DNA of 64,000 bases from Nitrospirales bacterium (GCA_029261355.1 JAJDBM010000071.1:18980-82979), one strand, 5' to 3'; shown: positions 37,282-46,860, numbered from the stretch's first letter. The notes: generated by a model from the sequence alone, not told the origin. A program made the numbers and translations.

Positions 37282-38043
37282 ATGCCACTGTATAAGACCA
37301 AGGCCATTGTTCTAAAGAGTCAGCGTTGGGGCGAGGCTGATCGCATCGTCACCCTGTATTCAGAGAATGTTGGAAAAGTCAGAGGCATTGCGCGTGGTGC
37401 GCGACGTATGAAAAGCCGATTTGGAAGTGCCCTTGAACCATTTCGACTCATTGACGTCACGCTATTTGAAAAAAATGCTGAATCGCTTGCAAGCGTAAGC
37501 CAGGCTGATATCACAGAATCCTTTGGAATTCTTCGTGAAAATTTAGCCTTAATGACGGCCGCGGCACGCATGGTCAATGTCATACAAGCCCTGACCCCTG
37601 ATCGTGATCCCAACCCAGACATATTTCAAGCGCTGATTGATGGGTTGTCATCATTAGAATCTGAAAGCGATTCAGAGCTTTGTGCCTTATTATTTCAAAT
37701 TCATATTCTAGGGCATACGGGGTTTCGTCCACAAATTGATCATTGTGCAGAATGTGGAACCTACACGGGAATGGTGAAGGTGACATTTTCTCCGCAATCA
37801 GGAGGTATCATTTGTGGATCATGTCGAGACCGGACATTTGATCGTGGGTTCTCTATTTCCCCGGGTAGTTTAGCATTTATTCAGCAGGCGCGCCGCCTTC
37901 CTTTTCACAAGGTCACCCGCCTTCGAGCTGCCGGACAGGTTAGGCAGGAGGTTGAACAAACCATCGATGCGTATGTTCGGGTCGTGGCAGGAAAAGCTCT
38001 TCCTGCTGTGAATTTTACGATTACTGAGAAGCTATCATCATAG
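37282..38043 (+). CDS. recO: DNA repair protein RecO
   Basis: 253 residues from the ATG at 37282. The N-terminal OB fold shows YKTKAIVLKSQRWGEADRIV and GARRMKSRFGSALEPF. A helical part follows, and a zinc site with two Cys pairs (CAECGTY, then CGSCRD). It loads RecA on SSB-coated DNA with RecR. It follows era, a common order. Confidence 0.93.
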   Translation: MPLYKTKAIVLKSQRWGEADRIVTLYSENVGKVRGIARGARRMKSRFGSALEPFRLIDVTLFEKNAESLASVSQADITESFGILRENLALMTAAARMVNVIQALTPDRDPNPDIFQALIDGLSSLESESDSELCALLFQIHILGHTGFRPQIDHCAECGTYTGMVKVTFSPQSGGIICGSCRDRTFDRGFSISPGSLAFIQQARRLPFHKVTRLRAAGQVRQEVEQTIDAYVRVVAGKALPAVNFTITEKLSS

Positions 38044-38068
38044 AGACGAGAACGTATGTGGAGGACGA

Positions 38069-38425
38069 ATGACGACTGATTTACTCAAACCCAACGATAT
38101 GAATTGGCTTGAGAACGGTGTGCTGGGAATTGATTGGAGTGATGGACACCAGGGTCTGTATCCCGTTCGTTCTCTTCGTCAACATTGTCCCTGTGCAGCA
38201 TGTATTGATGAATGGACCGGTGAGGTACGTCTCAATCCAGACTCCATCCCGTTATTGATCATGTTGCAAGACATTGAGGCCGTTGGCAATTATGCATTTC
38301 GTTTTAAGTGGAGCGATGGGCATGATACGGGACTATATTCCTATACGCTTTTGCGTCGACTTTGCCAATGTGACGTGTGTCAACCTGAAAAACCTCAAAA
38401 GCCTCGTGGTAAAGTCCTGTTGTAA
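38069..38425 (+). CDS. DUF971 (GBBH-like N-terminal) protein
   Basis: 118 residues. The family signature appears twice in form: LGIDWSDGHQGLYPVRSLRQ with CPCAAC, and FRFKWSDGHDTGLYSYTLLR with CQCDVC. The two Cys clusters are typical of DUF971, which is related to the N-terminal zinc region of gamma-butyrobetaine hydroxylase and to an Fe-S or zinc-binding assembly helper. Its precise role is unknown. Confidence 0.85.
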   Translation: MTTDLLKPNDMNWLENGVLGIDWSDGHQGLYPVRSLRQHCPCAACIDEWTGEVRLNPDSIPLLIMLQDIEAVGNYAFRFKWSDGHDTGLYSYTLLRRLCQCDVCQPEKPQKPRGKVLL

Positions 38426-38554
38426 TAGACCAGACCTTTCACTTTTCTCCTGACATCATGAGAGCCTCATCTTAGGCTTCCCGTCTTCTTGTGCATGGTT
38501 AGGAGTCTGATCAAGATTTTTTTATAAGCAGACTGAAGGGGCTGCAGAAAGGAA

Positions 38555-39061
38555 TTATTCAGGAAGTGAAACGCGACGGAGAGATGGGATTTGAGAAATG
38601 ACTGCTCGAGCTTCAGAAACATAGTACGAATATTCGGATTCTGGATACTGATCGATGATTGAATGCAGAATATCGTGAGCCAGAATGTGGTTACCAGTTT
38701 CCCAAGCTGTTTGCCCAGACTGTAAAGCACAGGACACTGTCATAGCTCTTGGGTCAACTGCGAGTCTTGAGCTTCGTTTTGATGTTAAATTCACAAGGAA
38801 TTTCGGTAGTGGGATTGGCGAGTGGTGAATAGAAACCGGTCGAGGTGCTTCGCTTAATTGCGCAACATATTCTTGCATTTGTGTAAGGTTCTGGCCGGTC
38901 ATACATTGCTGGTACGTGTTCCACAGCCCCATAAATTCAGAGTCTTGAAGACTAAGCTCGCCTTTCTGGGTAGGTTGAAGGCTTTGACAGCCTGACAACA
39001 TCAGAAGCGAAAGTACGCAAATAACACTAGACGATTTGATTGTTCTCATTCTTGACATCAT
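38555..39061 (-). CDS. Lipoprotein of unknown function
   Basis: 168 residues from the ATG at 39061; the frame is open 13 codons further. The signal peptide ends in the lipobox LSGC, so it is anchored as a lipoprotein. The mature part has an early GLWNTYQQCMTGQN stretch and three cysteines after the lipid Cys. The C-terminal helices (AWETGNHILAHDILHSIIDQ, then YYVSEARAVI) have TPR-like spacing. No named family is recognised. It is monocistronic. Confidence 0.7.
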   Translation of the reverse strand: MMSRMRTIKSSSVICVLSLLMLSGCQSLQPTQKGELSLQDSEFMGLWNTYQQCMTGQNLTQMQEYVAQLSEAPRPVSIHHSPIPLPKFLVNLTSKRSSRLAVDPRAMTVSCALQSGQTAWETGNHILAHDILHSIIDQYPESEYSYYVSEARAVISQIPSLRRVSLPE

Positions 39062-39263
39062 AAACTTCGTTCCAAAACCCTTAAGCTTACCTACAAGCAA
39101 ACTAATACTAAAGTGGATAATACGACTATACGCAATGTTTATGCTTGATGGGTATTTAAGTATAACATATTGAAAATAAAGATGAAGTATTTTTTGGTGT
39201 TGGATGTTTTTCAGTAAGGTGTGTCGAATATACCACGGAGGTGTGACATTTGATCTACGGTAT

Positions 39264-40316
39264 TTATCGACGATTCCGATGGCCTAATGTCTCACCTTCA
39301 TATTGTGCCAATAATCGTTTGGTTTCCGGGTGAAAGGTGAAGCCGCGTCCCTTTGTAATGTCACGTGTCCGAAAGAAGGGGACCATTACCCCATCTGGGT
39401 GAAGATATCCTGCTCTCAGGGGAACAGAGCGGTTTTGATGATGGATCAGATGACAGGGCACCGCTCGTATACTCGTGAGCCATGAAGAAAGGTCTTGAGG
39501 ATTTCCAATTGATGCTGAAAGGAGAAGTAATCGTGCTTGGGACGGACAAAAAATTATGGTTTCCTCCCAGACCACACCACGTTCTGGGTCGGCTAAATAT
39601 TGTGATTCGTCAAGAATGACCAGCCCTAAGGTGTTTAATCGCACATCAATTTGACCACTGGCTGCATCATAGAGAAGGTTTCTCAATATCTCTGTGGTCA
39701 TAATAAGGAGTGGTGCCTGCGCATTATCTTTACGGTCTCCAGTGAGAATGCCTACGCGATCAGCTCCGAACAACTGCGAAAATTCCATGTATTTGGTATT
39801 CGAGAGTGCTTTGAGTGGAGAGGTATAGATAACCGTCTGGTCTTGCTCTAGTGCTCGTCTCGTGGCTTCAATGGCCACATACGTTTTCCCGCTTCCGGTT
39901 GGGACGCTGGCAATGACATCATTTGTGGCCAGCTTCGAAATCGCTTCTATCTGCCATGGGTCTGCATGGAACGGCTGTGCAGTCGGAACTCCCAGACCGT
40001 CAAGAAGTTCCGATACTGTAATGGGAGGTTCTAATGAGGCCGAAAGCTTTGCCTTGCCTCTTCCCTTTTTCTGCGTCGGTTTTGCCACGAATGGTTGAGG
40101 CGAATTCTCGAGCGATGGTTGATGTGGACTCTGCCTTTTGGGTTTGAGCACATCGACTTCTAACAGGCTGCGAGACTCAGGCGGAAGTGAAAGAATCACT
40201 TCGATCAATCGACGTTTGCCAAGTCGAAAATGTCGGTGCACTCGTCCACGAGTCAGGTCATGGAGCTGCCGCAGGGGAAGGGCTTGAAGGAGTCCAGTGA
40301 GTTCCTCATTCGTCAT
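39264..40316 (-). CDS. Ski2/Mtr4-like helicase, N-terminal half (RecA1 domain)
   Basis: 350 residues from the ATG at 40316; a TTG two codons upstream is open. It has an N-terminal helical part. The RecA1 core has Q-like DPWQIEAISKL, Walker A ASVPTGSGKTYVA, TSPLKALSN, DExH motif VILDESQYL and SASIGN (motif III). It stops after RAGYLHPDGVMVPFF and a short tail. RecA2 is absent and is encoded by the ORF immediately upstream, so the gene order is the reverse of the usual domain order. The pair probably makes one two-subunit helicase. Confidence 0.8.
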   Translation of the reverse strand: MTNEELTGLLQALPLRQLHDLTRGRVHRHFRLGKRRLIEVILSLPPESRSLLEVDVLKPKRQSPHQPSLENSPQPFVAKPTQKKGRGKAKLSASLEPPITVSELLDGLGVPTAQPFHADPWQIEAISKLATNDVIASVPTGSGKTYVAIEATRRALEQDQTVIYTSPLKALSNTKYMEFSQLFGADRVGILTGDRKDNAQAPLLIMTTEILRNLLYDAASGQIDVRLNTLGLVILDESQYLADPERGVVWEETIIFCPSQARLLLLSASIGNPQDLSSWLTSIRAVPCHLIHHQNRSVPLRAGYLHPDGVMVPFFRTRDITKGRGFTFHPETKRLLAQYEGETLGHRNRR

Positions 40317-40328
40317 AGGCAATAATCA

Positions 40329-42188
40329 TTAGGGCAGTTCTTCAAGAACTTCCCTCCTCATCGTGGTAATCGCTGAAATCGCTGTTTCTGCAAGACTTGG
40401 GTGTGAAATTTTTAATGTTTGGATCTGTGAGAGGAATTCAATGGTTCGAGCAAAAAGACGATAAACGTCGCCTTCAGCCATGGCCGTTTTGCGAACAAGG
40501 TTGGCCCAAGATAATGTCGGTTGGCTAATCCATTGTTCCGTCAACGCCGCAACATCTGTTCGAAGAAGAGGAGGATCCTCATAGGAAGCCAGAGAGTCAG
40601 CGACGGCACGGACTTGATGGAGCATCGTACTGAGACCGGGGCTCATTCGCTGATAGGATCCAGGCCGATCATCATCATGGGCAATCCCTGCCATGACAGC
40701 GGCGAGAAGAGCTGGCTCAATCGCGGCAAAGGCCTCCATTCGTATCAGTTCGGTAATCAATAGGGAATGGTCGATGCGAATGAGGCGTGCCCAATCACCT
40801 TCGGAGGTTAATTCAGATGTGGCCGTTAAATATCCAAACTTGTGTAAGACATGACTCTTTTTTTGAAACCGAAGCCAAAGGCCGGTTCGAAGAGCATGAA
40901 TCGTTTTAATAATACCTTTTTCTTTTTGCCGTAAACGCAAGGCGACTGCGTGGTCCTTCCGACATGCTGGTTGAGAAGGGCAGGTAGGGCAAGCGAATTC
41001 ATCAGTTAGGACTGGAGTGAGTGATTCCTCATTCTGCTGTTCTTCGTCCGCTAACACAGGTAAGACGGGAAGATTACTGGGCAATTGGGTCAGCTCATGG
41101 GTTAAATGAGAAAGTGTCGTGGGTGAACACCAAGGAAAGGCTCGAAGAGTCGTGAATTCCAACACATGATCATAGATATGATTAACCATCATCGCTGGAG
41201 ATTCAGTCATCGTTCCCTTGGCACGTAAGATCGAAAGCATGGGGTACCGCTGACCGCGACTTCGGTATTGTCGGAGAATGACGGCAAACCCTTTTGAGAC
41301 ACGAATAACTCGACCTGGTGTGAGAAATGGAAGTTTCGCGGCTGTCCCAGGGGGGTCGGGCTGAGAAGCGGGGCGACGTTGAGAATGTCGACGCCTTGCT
41401 TGATCATATACTTGCCATTGTGAAATCCAATCGGTACAAACTCGTGGCCCAAAAGGACGCATATCCTGATGAATCGTATCCAGAGAGTTTTGATGGACGT
41501 CGACTCTTCGGTTTAATTGGAATTGAGCAAAACTTTTTGCCAAGATTCCCTCAATATGATCAAGTGGATGAGCCTTTAATAAATTGAGAACCATTGGATA
41601 GGAAATGACAAATTGGCTTTCAATCGCTTCAGGAAAACCGGTGAGGCCTTTGCTGAGGACCTGTAAATCAATATAGGGAGAAGGTGTAATCATCACGAAC
41701 CCAACAAAGTCTTTCCCTCTCCTCCCTCCTCTGCCTGCGAGTTGCTGAATTTCTCCAACAGTGAGATCAGAAAAGTCCCTGGCTTTCCGCACACTTGATT
41801 GAGTAATCACGACGGTTCTGGCAGGAAAATCTACTCCTGCCGCTAAGGTCGTCGTGGCAAATACCGCATCAAGTTGACCTTGTCGCATGAGTTCTTCAAT
41901 CGCAATTTTCCAGGAGGGGAGGTGACCGGCATGATGTGCCGCAACCCCGAATTGTGCCACGGTTTCCATGAGTGGGTGTCCGGTTATACTGGGGTAGTCG
42001 ACCGCAAGTTGTTCTAAAACGGTGGCAATGGCTTGAGTTCGTTCAGGAGGAAGGCTGCCTTCCTGACGTTGAAAGGCGCTAATGGCTTCATCACAGGCTC
42101 GACGTGATGTCAAAAATACAATCGCAGGTGTCAACTGTTTTCTGCGAAGAACTTCTACTAATTGTACTGGATGAATAGCAGGTGGCAT
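40329..42188 (-). CDS. Ski2/Mtr4-like helicase, C-terminal half (RecA2 and accessory domains)
   Basis: 619 residues. It begins MPPAIHPVQLVEVLRRKQLT, the segment that starts RecA2 in full-length homologues, then IVFLTSRRACDEAI (motif IV), TTTLAAGVDFPARTVVI (motif V) and QLAGRGGRRGKDFVG (motif VI). A long C-terminal part has a Cys cluster (CPTCPSQPAC) and a helical tail like the Ski2/Mtr4 arch and winged-helix region. No RecA1 domain is present. The RecA1 ORF starts 12 bases after this stop. Confidence 0.8.
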   Translation of the reverse strand: MPPAIHPVQLVEVLRRKQLTPAIVFLTSRRACDEAISAFQRQEGSLPPERTQAIATVLEQLAVDYPSITGHPLMETVAQFGVAAHHAGHLPSWKIAIEELMRQGQLDAVFATTTLAAGVDFPARTVVITQSSVRKARDFSDLTVGEIQQLAGRGGRRGKDFVGFVMITPSPYIDLQVLSKGLTGFPEAIESQFVISYPMVLNLLKAHPLDHIEGILAKSFAQFQLNRRVDVHQNSLDTIHQDMRPFGPRVCTDWISQWQVYDQARRRHSQRRPASQPDPPGTAAKLPFLTPGRVIRVSKGFAVILRQYRSRGQRYPMLSILRAKGTMTESPAMMVNHIYDHVLEFTTLRAFPWCSPTTLSHLTHELTQLPSNLPVLPVLADEEQQNEESLTPVLTDEFACPTCPSQPACRKDHAVALRLRQKEKGIIKTIHALRTGLWLRFQKKSHVLHKFGYLTATSELTSEGDWARLIRIDHSLLITELIRMEAFAAIEPALLAAVMAGIAHDDDRPGSYQRMSPGLSTMLHQVRAVADSLASYEDPPLLRTDVAALTEQWISQPTLSWANLVRKTAMAEGDVYRLFARTIEFLSQIQTLKISHPSLAETAISAITTMRREVLEELP

Positions 42189-42404
42189 GAAAGAAGTCTG
42201 ATTGTAGCAAGATTCGATGCAAAGGTGAAAGAGAAGAGGTGAGATGACCTGGTGGAAGTGATTGGGGCAAATTGACTCGACGAATTAAAGAAATTTTTCT
42301 CGTCATGCATAACGAGAAAGAAGGAACAGCAGATTATGAGAGATGAAAAGAATCAGCCTTTAAGGCTCTGCGGAGGGCTGCCGATATCTTTAACTAGAGG
42401 TATT

Positions 42405-42737
42405 ATGGTTGATGTCATTGTACGAGGGGTTAAAGGGGCAACGGTTGTAGACCTTCACGGTCGTCTAGACTTTAATGCCCGTTGGCATGTTAAAGCGATC
42501 ATGAATCAATGTTGTTTAAACGAGTCCGAGCATTTGATCCTTAACTTATCTGAACTGACGTATATTGACAGTGCTGGTCTTGGCTTTCTGGTGACGGCCT
42601 ATCTCCAGTTTACCGGATTGAAACGACGGATGACATGGGTTCAGCCGAAAGGCGTGGTCGCCACACTCCTGAATGAATTAAAGCTTCAAGAACTCGTGCC
42701 GATTTGCAATAACGAACACGAAGCGATCGCAGACTAG
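42405..42737 (+). CDS. STAS-domain anti-anti-sigma-like protein
   Basis: 110 residues from the ATG at 42405, preceded by AGAGG; the frame is open 23 codons upstream. It has one STAS domain: VVDLHGRLDF, then LNLSELTYIDSAGLGFLVTA with the phosphorylatable Ser of the D-S-A-G motif. The partner kinase or phosphatase is not in the window. Confidence 0.88.
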   Translation: MVDVIVRGVKGATVVDLHGRLDFNARWHVKAIMNQCCLNESEHLILNLSELTYIDSAGLGFLVTAYLQFTGLKRRMTWVQPKGVVATLLNELKLQELVPICNNEHEAIAD

Positions 42738-42836
42738 TCAAAATTCCATCCTCTACTTTTCTCTATATGTGAATAGTTTCAGGAGCACGTTGTCCACCTA
42801 CATTTCTCATTGTGGCCCTAAAGGTTCGATGATGAT

Positions 42837-44201
42837 TTAGGGTTTGCCTTTGGGTCGTTTGGTAATGACCACCAGACGATTTTTGATTTTTTCTCTGATA
42901 ATCTTCACACGAACATCCCAGGCATCGACAAAAAATTGCGTTTCACTGACTTCCTGATTCAGATCTGATCGTATTCCTGGTGCTTTGTGGAGTTGCAGCA
43001 GTTGAGTAGGAATGGCACTACGGTGACCAGACATCAGAAAGCTGATTGCGCATGTCACCATGGCACAGACCCCAATCTCAGCACCAAATAACTCAAGAGA
43101 CAAAAACACGGCCGTGATTGGGGTATTAATTGCTCCCGCCAATAGCCCCGCAATGCCAAGTGCGGCAAATACACTGGTATCAAGATGAAAGACTTGGCCG
43201 AATGCAGAACCGATGGTCGCCCCCACAAAACATATAGGCAAGATGATGCCCCCACTTCCCCCAAAGTTTAAGGTGATACTCGTCAAGACAACCTTAAGAA
43301 AAAATGCATACCAAAATATTTCTTCTCCAGCAATCATGGCCCGAATGACATCATCACCGAGTCCTAACACCTTAGAAGACGTGAGTAATGCAATACCGAT
43401 GATTGTCAGGCCTGCAAGGAATCCTAAAAGTGGAGCGGGAAGTTTGGCTTGAAAGGCCACATGTCTTCCTAGATGAATGCCTTCAATCAAAAGCCAGGCA
43501 CACAAGCCAAACACGACTCCTGCAAGGATAGACCAGCCAATAAACGAACTATTCAACGTTGTGGTCAATTCAAGTGAAGTTGTCCAGACTGATACGTCCC
43601 AGAAGACGGTCACTTGATGAGCGACCACCGCAGCAATGACCGAAGGTAGTAGCACCTGATAAGCGAGGGCTCCGACAAACAAGGCTTCCATGCCAAAAAA
43701 TGCCCCGGCAATTGGTGCTCCAAGAACGGAGGAAAATCCCGCACTAATGCCGCAAATAACTAGTGTTTTTCTGTCGTCACTCGAAAAATGAAATATCTCT
43801 GCCATCCACGAGCAAAAGGCCCCACCAATTTGGGCACATGGGCCAACATTTCCGGCTGATCCCCCGGTTCCCACGGTGAGCAATGTGGCGAGTAATTTTG
43901 CTGGAATGACTTGAGCTTTGATGCGGCCGGATCGAAGGTGGACAGCTTGAATGACGCGTTCAACACCTTGCCCTCCAGCTTCGGGTGCGAGTGACGTAGT
44001 AATCCATGCCGATGCTGCCAATCCAAGCGGTAATAGCAGCAGACTATAGGGAAACATATCCGCCCCAGCCATAATACCTTGCAAGACCGATAAAAAAATC
44101 GTCGTCGAGTGGCCAACGAGTAGGCCAACCCCTGTGGCAAGGCCTAACCACTTTGCGACATTGAGGAGCAAGACGAGTTCTTCAGTAATACGTGTATTCA
44201 T
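42837..44201 (-). CDS. ClC-family chloride channel/transporter without gating Glu
   Basis: 454 residues from the ATG at 44201; a GTG four codons upstream is open. Ten or more membrane helices are present. The ClC motif reads GTGGSAGNVGPCAQIGGAF, where most family members have GSGGSxGREGP, so the gating Glu is replaced by Val. The later GGSGGIILPICFVGATIGSA motif is conserved. No C-terminal CBS pair is seen. With the Glu missing it may be a passive channel or carry another anion. Confidence 0.85.
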   Translation of the reverse strand: MNTRITEELVLLLNVAKWLGLATGVGLLVGHSTTIFLSVLQGIMAGADMFPYSLLLLPLGLAASAWITTSLAPEAGGQGVERVIQAVHLRSGRIKAQVIPAKLLATLLTVGTGGSAGNVGPCAQIGGAFCSWMAEIFHFSSDDRKTLVICGISAGFSSVLGAPIAGAFFGMEALFVGALAYQVLLPSVIAAVVAHQVTVFWDVSVWTTSLELTTTLNSSFIGWSILAGVVFGLCAWLLIEGIHLGRHVAFQAKLPAPLLGFLAGLTIIGIALLTSSKVLGLGDDVIRAMIAGEEIFWYAFFLKVVLTSITLNFGGSGGIILPICFVGATIGSAFGQVFHLDTSVFAALGIAGLLAGAINTPITAVFLSLELFGAEIGVCAMVTCAISFLMSGHRSAIPTQLLQLHKAPGIRSDLNQEVSETQFFVDAWDVRVKIIREKIKNRLVVITKRPKGKP

Positions 44202-44213
44202 CGTTGCGAGCAC

Positions 44214-44618
44214 GGTCGATGAGTGAAGTTGAAGAAAAAAGTGTCACAATGTTCATGAAGTCAACGCCTCTCATTGGATCGGCTGTTTGAGCTAAAGTCA
44301 ACAGGGGAAAGTTGAAAAATTCCCCCAGCAACGCCCTCACCCTCTCGCCATCTGAACGTCATCTTGTGTTCTGAGCTGGAGCCTTCGCAGTGTAAGCTCA
44401 GTGATTCGGCGCATGCATGGAGGTTTCGCGAGAATGTCGTGCTCACGTCATACTGGTACGCTCCGCGTGTGACTTGGGTGCCTTTGATCGCACAAACTTT
44501 CGGAGTTCCACCTCAAAGTTGAATTTCATTGACAGAATCAAAAATTGAATGATAGGTTTACTGGCATCCACGTATCGGCATCGTACATCTCATCCTCTTT
44601 AAGCTGTATTCCCATCCT
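44214..44618. other. Intergenic region with a possible broken small gene
   Basis: On the minus strand an ATG at 44529 opens 28 codons (MKFNFEVELRKFVRS onward). The +1 frame then stays open to a stop at 44261 (RGAYQYDVSTTFSRNLHACA onward). One frameshift would give about 88 residues. No family is recognised and it may be chance. Nothing else was seen here. Confidence 0.25.
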
Positions 44619-45806
44619 ATGAGTCCTCCTCGGACATTCGCGCTACTCTGTTCAGTCGCATTTTTTGGATTTGTCTCCTATGATCTGGTTCGACGACCAG
44701 CGTTAGCGCTCTTTGCTGGATCGCTTGGGGCAGAGCCGTTCATGGTGGGCATCATTGTCGCGGTCTCAACGCTCACTGGGGTATTCCTCAAGTTGCCAGT
44801 CGGTGTGATGTCGGATTTCTTGAATCGACGAAAGTTGATGCTTGGTGGTCTCCTCGCATTTGCTGTACCGCCATTTTTCTATCCCTTGATTGACGACATT
44901 CCAACCTTAGGAATTCTTCGCCTTGCACATGGTCTCGCGACAGCCATGTTTACTCCTTTGGCCTTAGCGATGGTGGCCCAAATGTATGCCGCACGGCGTG
45001 GAGAAGCCATGGGCTGGTATACCGCGGCCGCTCAAGGGGGAGGATTGCTTGGGCCAATGCTCGGTGGAGCACTGGTGTATGCCGTTGGTTTTGCCCCCAC
45101 GTTTCTCATTGCTGGAATGTTTGGCGTCCTCAGCTTGGTGCTATTTTTGTGTATTCCGCAAACGCCAATGCCCATCGTCAAATCAAAACAGAGTCACCAG
45201 GAAATTTTTACAGAAATCAGAAAAGGCATTCACGAAATCCTCAAGCATCGAGGGATTCTGACGACGAGTGTGACGGAAGCGTCAAAGATGATGGCTAATG
45301 GGACATTAATGGCCTTTCTCCCACTGTACGGACTATCTATCGGCTTGAATGCTGCGCACATAGGAATGTTATTTGGTATTCAAGCGCTTACGTCCTTATT
45401 AGCCAAACCCATCATGGGGCGGGTCTCAGACCAGTGGGGACGAGAGCCGTTGATACTTGGTGGATTGTGTCTGTGTGGTGGTATGCTCATGTTGATTCCG
45501 CACCTCGATACGATGATGCTTTTGTTGGCGATTTCCGCAGGTTTCGGATTTGGAGAGGCTGTGATCACATCCTCGTCAACTGCCTTGATTGCTGATTTAA
45601 CTCACCACACGTCCTTAGGAGCGGGTATGGGAATGCGAGGAACCATCATGGATATCGGGCATGCCAGTGGGCCAGTGATTGCAGGAACCCTCATCGGATT
45701 CATTGGCTATCAAGGAGGTTTTGCTGCCATTGGAATTCTTCAGTTTATTACTGCCATCGTATTCGGTATGATCATGGTGAAACTCAAGAAGGCATCGCCT
45801 GGATGA
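44619..45806 (+). CDS. MFS transporter
   Basis: 395 residues with 12 predicted membrane helices. The MFS signature between helices 2 and 3 is GVMSDFLNRRKLMLGG, repeated in the second half as GRVSDQWGREPLILGG. The first half has GLATAMFTPLALAMVAQMYA and an AAAQGGGLLGPMLGG helix. The substrate cannot be told. It is followed by a very small membrane protein gene. Confidence 0.92.
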   Translation: MSPPRTFALLCSVAFFGFVSYDLVRRPALALFAGSLGAEPFMVGIIVAVSTLTGVFLKLPVGVMSDFLNRRKLMLGGLLAFAVPPFFYPLIDDIPTLGILRLAHGLATAMFTPLALAMVAQMYAARRGEAMGWYTAAAQGGGLLGPMLGGALVYAVGFAPTFLIAGMFGVLSLVLFLCIPQTPMPIVKSKQSHQEIFTEIRKGIHEILKHRGILTTSVTEASKMMANGTLMAFLPLYGLSIGLNAAHIGMLFGIQALTSLLAKPIMGRVSDQWGREPLILGGLCLCGGMLMLIPHLDTMMLLLAISAGFGFGEAVITSSSTALIADLTHHTSLGAGMGMRGTIMDIGHASGPVIAGTLIGFIGYQGGFAAIGILQFITAIVFGMIMVKLKKASPG

Positions 45807-45844
45807 TGACAACCGAAATATGATATTTCTGAGAGGAATACGAG

Positions 45845-45973
45845 ATGATCGAAGGAGTGGGAACGGGTAATATCATCGTTGGAGTCATTGCTGCGGTTGG
45901 CGTGGTGGTTATGATCGTGGTCTTTATTGTAGTGGTGAAGACAGTATTGTTGAAGAAAGATTCAGACTCATAA
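45845..45973 (+). CDS. Small single-span membrane protein (42 aa)
   Basis: It begins MIEGVGTGNIIVGVIAAVGV and continues as one strong hydrophobic helix, then a short basic/acidic tail (KTVLLKKDSDS). A good Shine-Dalgarno (GAGAGGA) lies eight bases upstream. It sits 38 bp after the MFS gene and 41 bp before ribE. It is possibly cotranscribed with the transporter. Confidence 0.6.
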   Translation: MIEGVGTGNIIVGVIAAVGVVVMIVVFIVVVKTVLLKKDSDS

Positions 45974-46014
45974 ATCGTCAGTGATGTGCGCGCTGACTAG
46001 AAAAAGAACACTTT

Positions 46015-46671
46015 ATGTTTAGTGGAATCGTCGAAGAAATGGGAGCCGTAAAAGCAGCCCACAAGGGCTTTGCGGGCATGCGTCTTTCGATTCTGGCTTC
46101 AAGCATTCTTGAAGGCATGAAAATCGGTGAAAGTATTAGTGTGTCCGGTGCTTGTCTGACCGTCATTGAATTCAGTGAACAGGACTTCGCGGTTGATGTC
46201 TCTACCGAAACCCTCAACAAGACCACGCTTGGCTCAGCCGTGGCTGGTGTGCCAGTGAACTTAGAACGCGCGATGAAACTTAACGACCGAATTGGCGGAC
46301 ATCTCGTGACCGGTCATATTGACGGGGTTGGCACGATTCAACGACGCGAGCAACAGGGGAATGCGATTCAATACACCATTGAAGTACCAGAAGGGATCGC
46401 ACGGTATTGTGTGCAAAAGGGGTCAATTACAATCGAGGGAATTAGCTTGACCATTAATGAGGTATCAGATAATTCGTTTGCCGTCACCATCATTCCACAT
46501 ACGGCAAATGTGACAACTATGGGGTTACGACAAGTGGGTGATTTCGTCAATCTCGAAAATGATATGATCGGTAAATACGTTGAACGGTTACTCCAATTTA
46601 GTGGGAAATCTTCCGCACCACCAACCCCAATTATCGACCGCGACTATCTCCAAAAACGCGGACTTCTCTAA
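46015..46671 (+). CDS. ribE: Riboflavin synthase alpha subunit
   Basis: 218 residues with the two lumazine-binding repeats. The first begins MFSGIVEEMGAV, with SGACLTV; the second has GGHLVTGHIDGVGTI and TIEGISLTINE. It dismutates two lumazine molecules into riboflavin and a pyrimidine. No other rib genes are adjacent and no FMN riboswitch is seen upstream. Confidence 0.96.
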   Translation: MFSGIVEEMGAVKAAHKGFAGMRLSILASSILEGMKIGESISVSGACLTVIEFSEQDFAVDVSTETLNKTTLGSAVAGVPVNLERAMKLNDRIGGHLVTGHIDGVGTIQRREQQGNAIQYTIEVPEGIARYCVQKGSITIEGISLTINEVSDNSFAVTIIPHTANVTTMGLRQVGDFVNLENDMIGKYVERLLQFSGKSSAPPTPIIDRDYLQKRGLL

Positions 46672-46686
46672 TTGAAACACTGATAT

Positions 46687-46848
46687 ATGCTACAAGATCG
46701 TCCATTACTTCGTCTTTTTTTGATGATTACCCTCTTTATTATCATTGTGCCGATTGTGTTATGGAGTGTCGTGCAATGTTATGAATTTCTCTGTGCGTGG
46801 TGCGATTGCTGTGAAGGCCTGCCGAGGCCTGAACGACAGCGAGACTAA
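46687..46848 (+). CDS. Possible small Cys-rich membrane protein (53 aa)
   Basis: Starts 15 bp after ribE. A basic N-terminus (MLQDRPLLRLF) is followed by a hydrophobic helix (LMITLFIIIVPIVLW), then a Cys cluster (CYEFLCAWCDCCEG) and a charged end. Five cysteines after a single helix could bind metal or form disulfides. No strong Shine-Dalgarno is seen, so it is tentative. Confidence 0.4.
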   Translation: MLQDRPLLRLFLMITLFIIIVPIVLWSVVQCYEFLCAWCDCCEGLPRPERQRD

Positions 46849-46860
46849 CAGTGGTGATTT

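Noticed and set aside
46015..46671. FMN riboswitch before ribE
   Set aside because: The gap before ribE is only 41 bp and is occupied upstream by a small gene.
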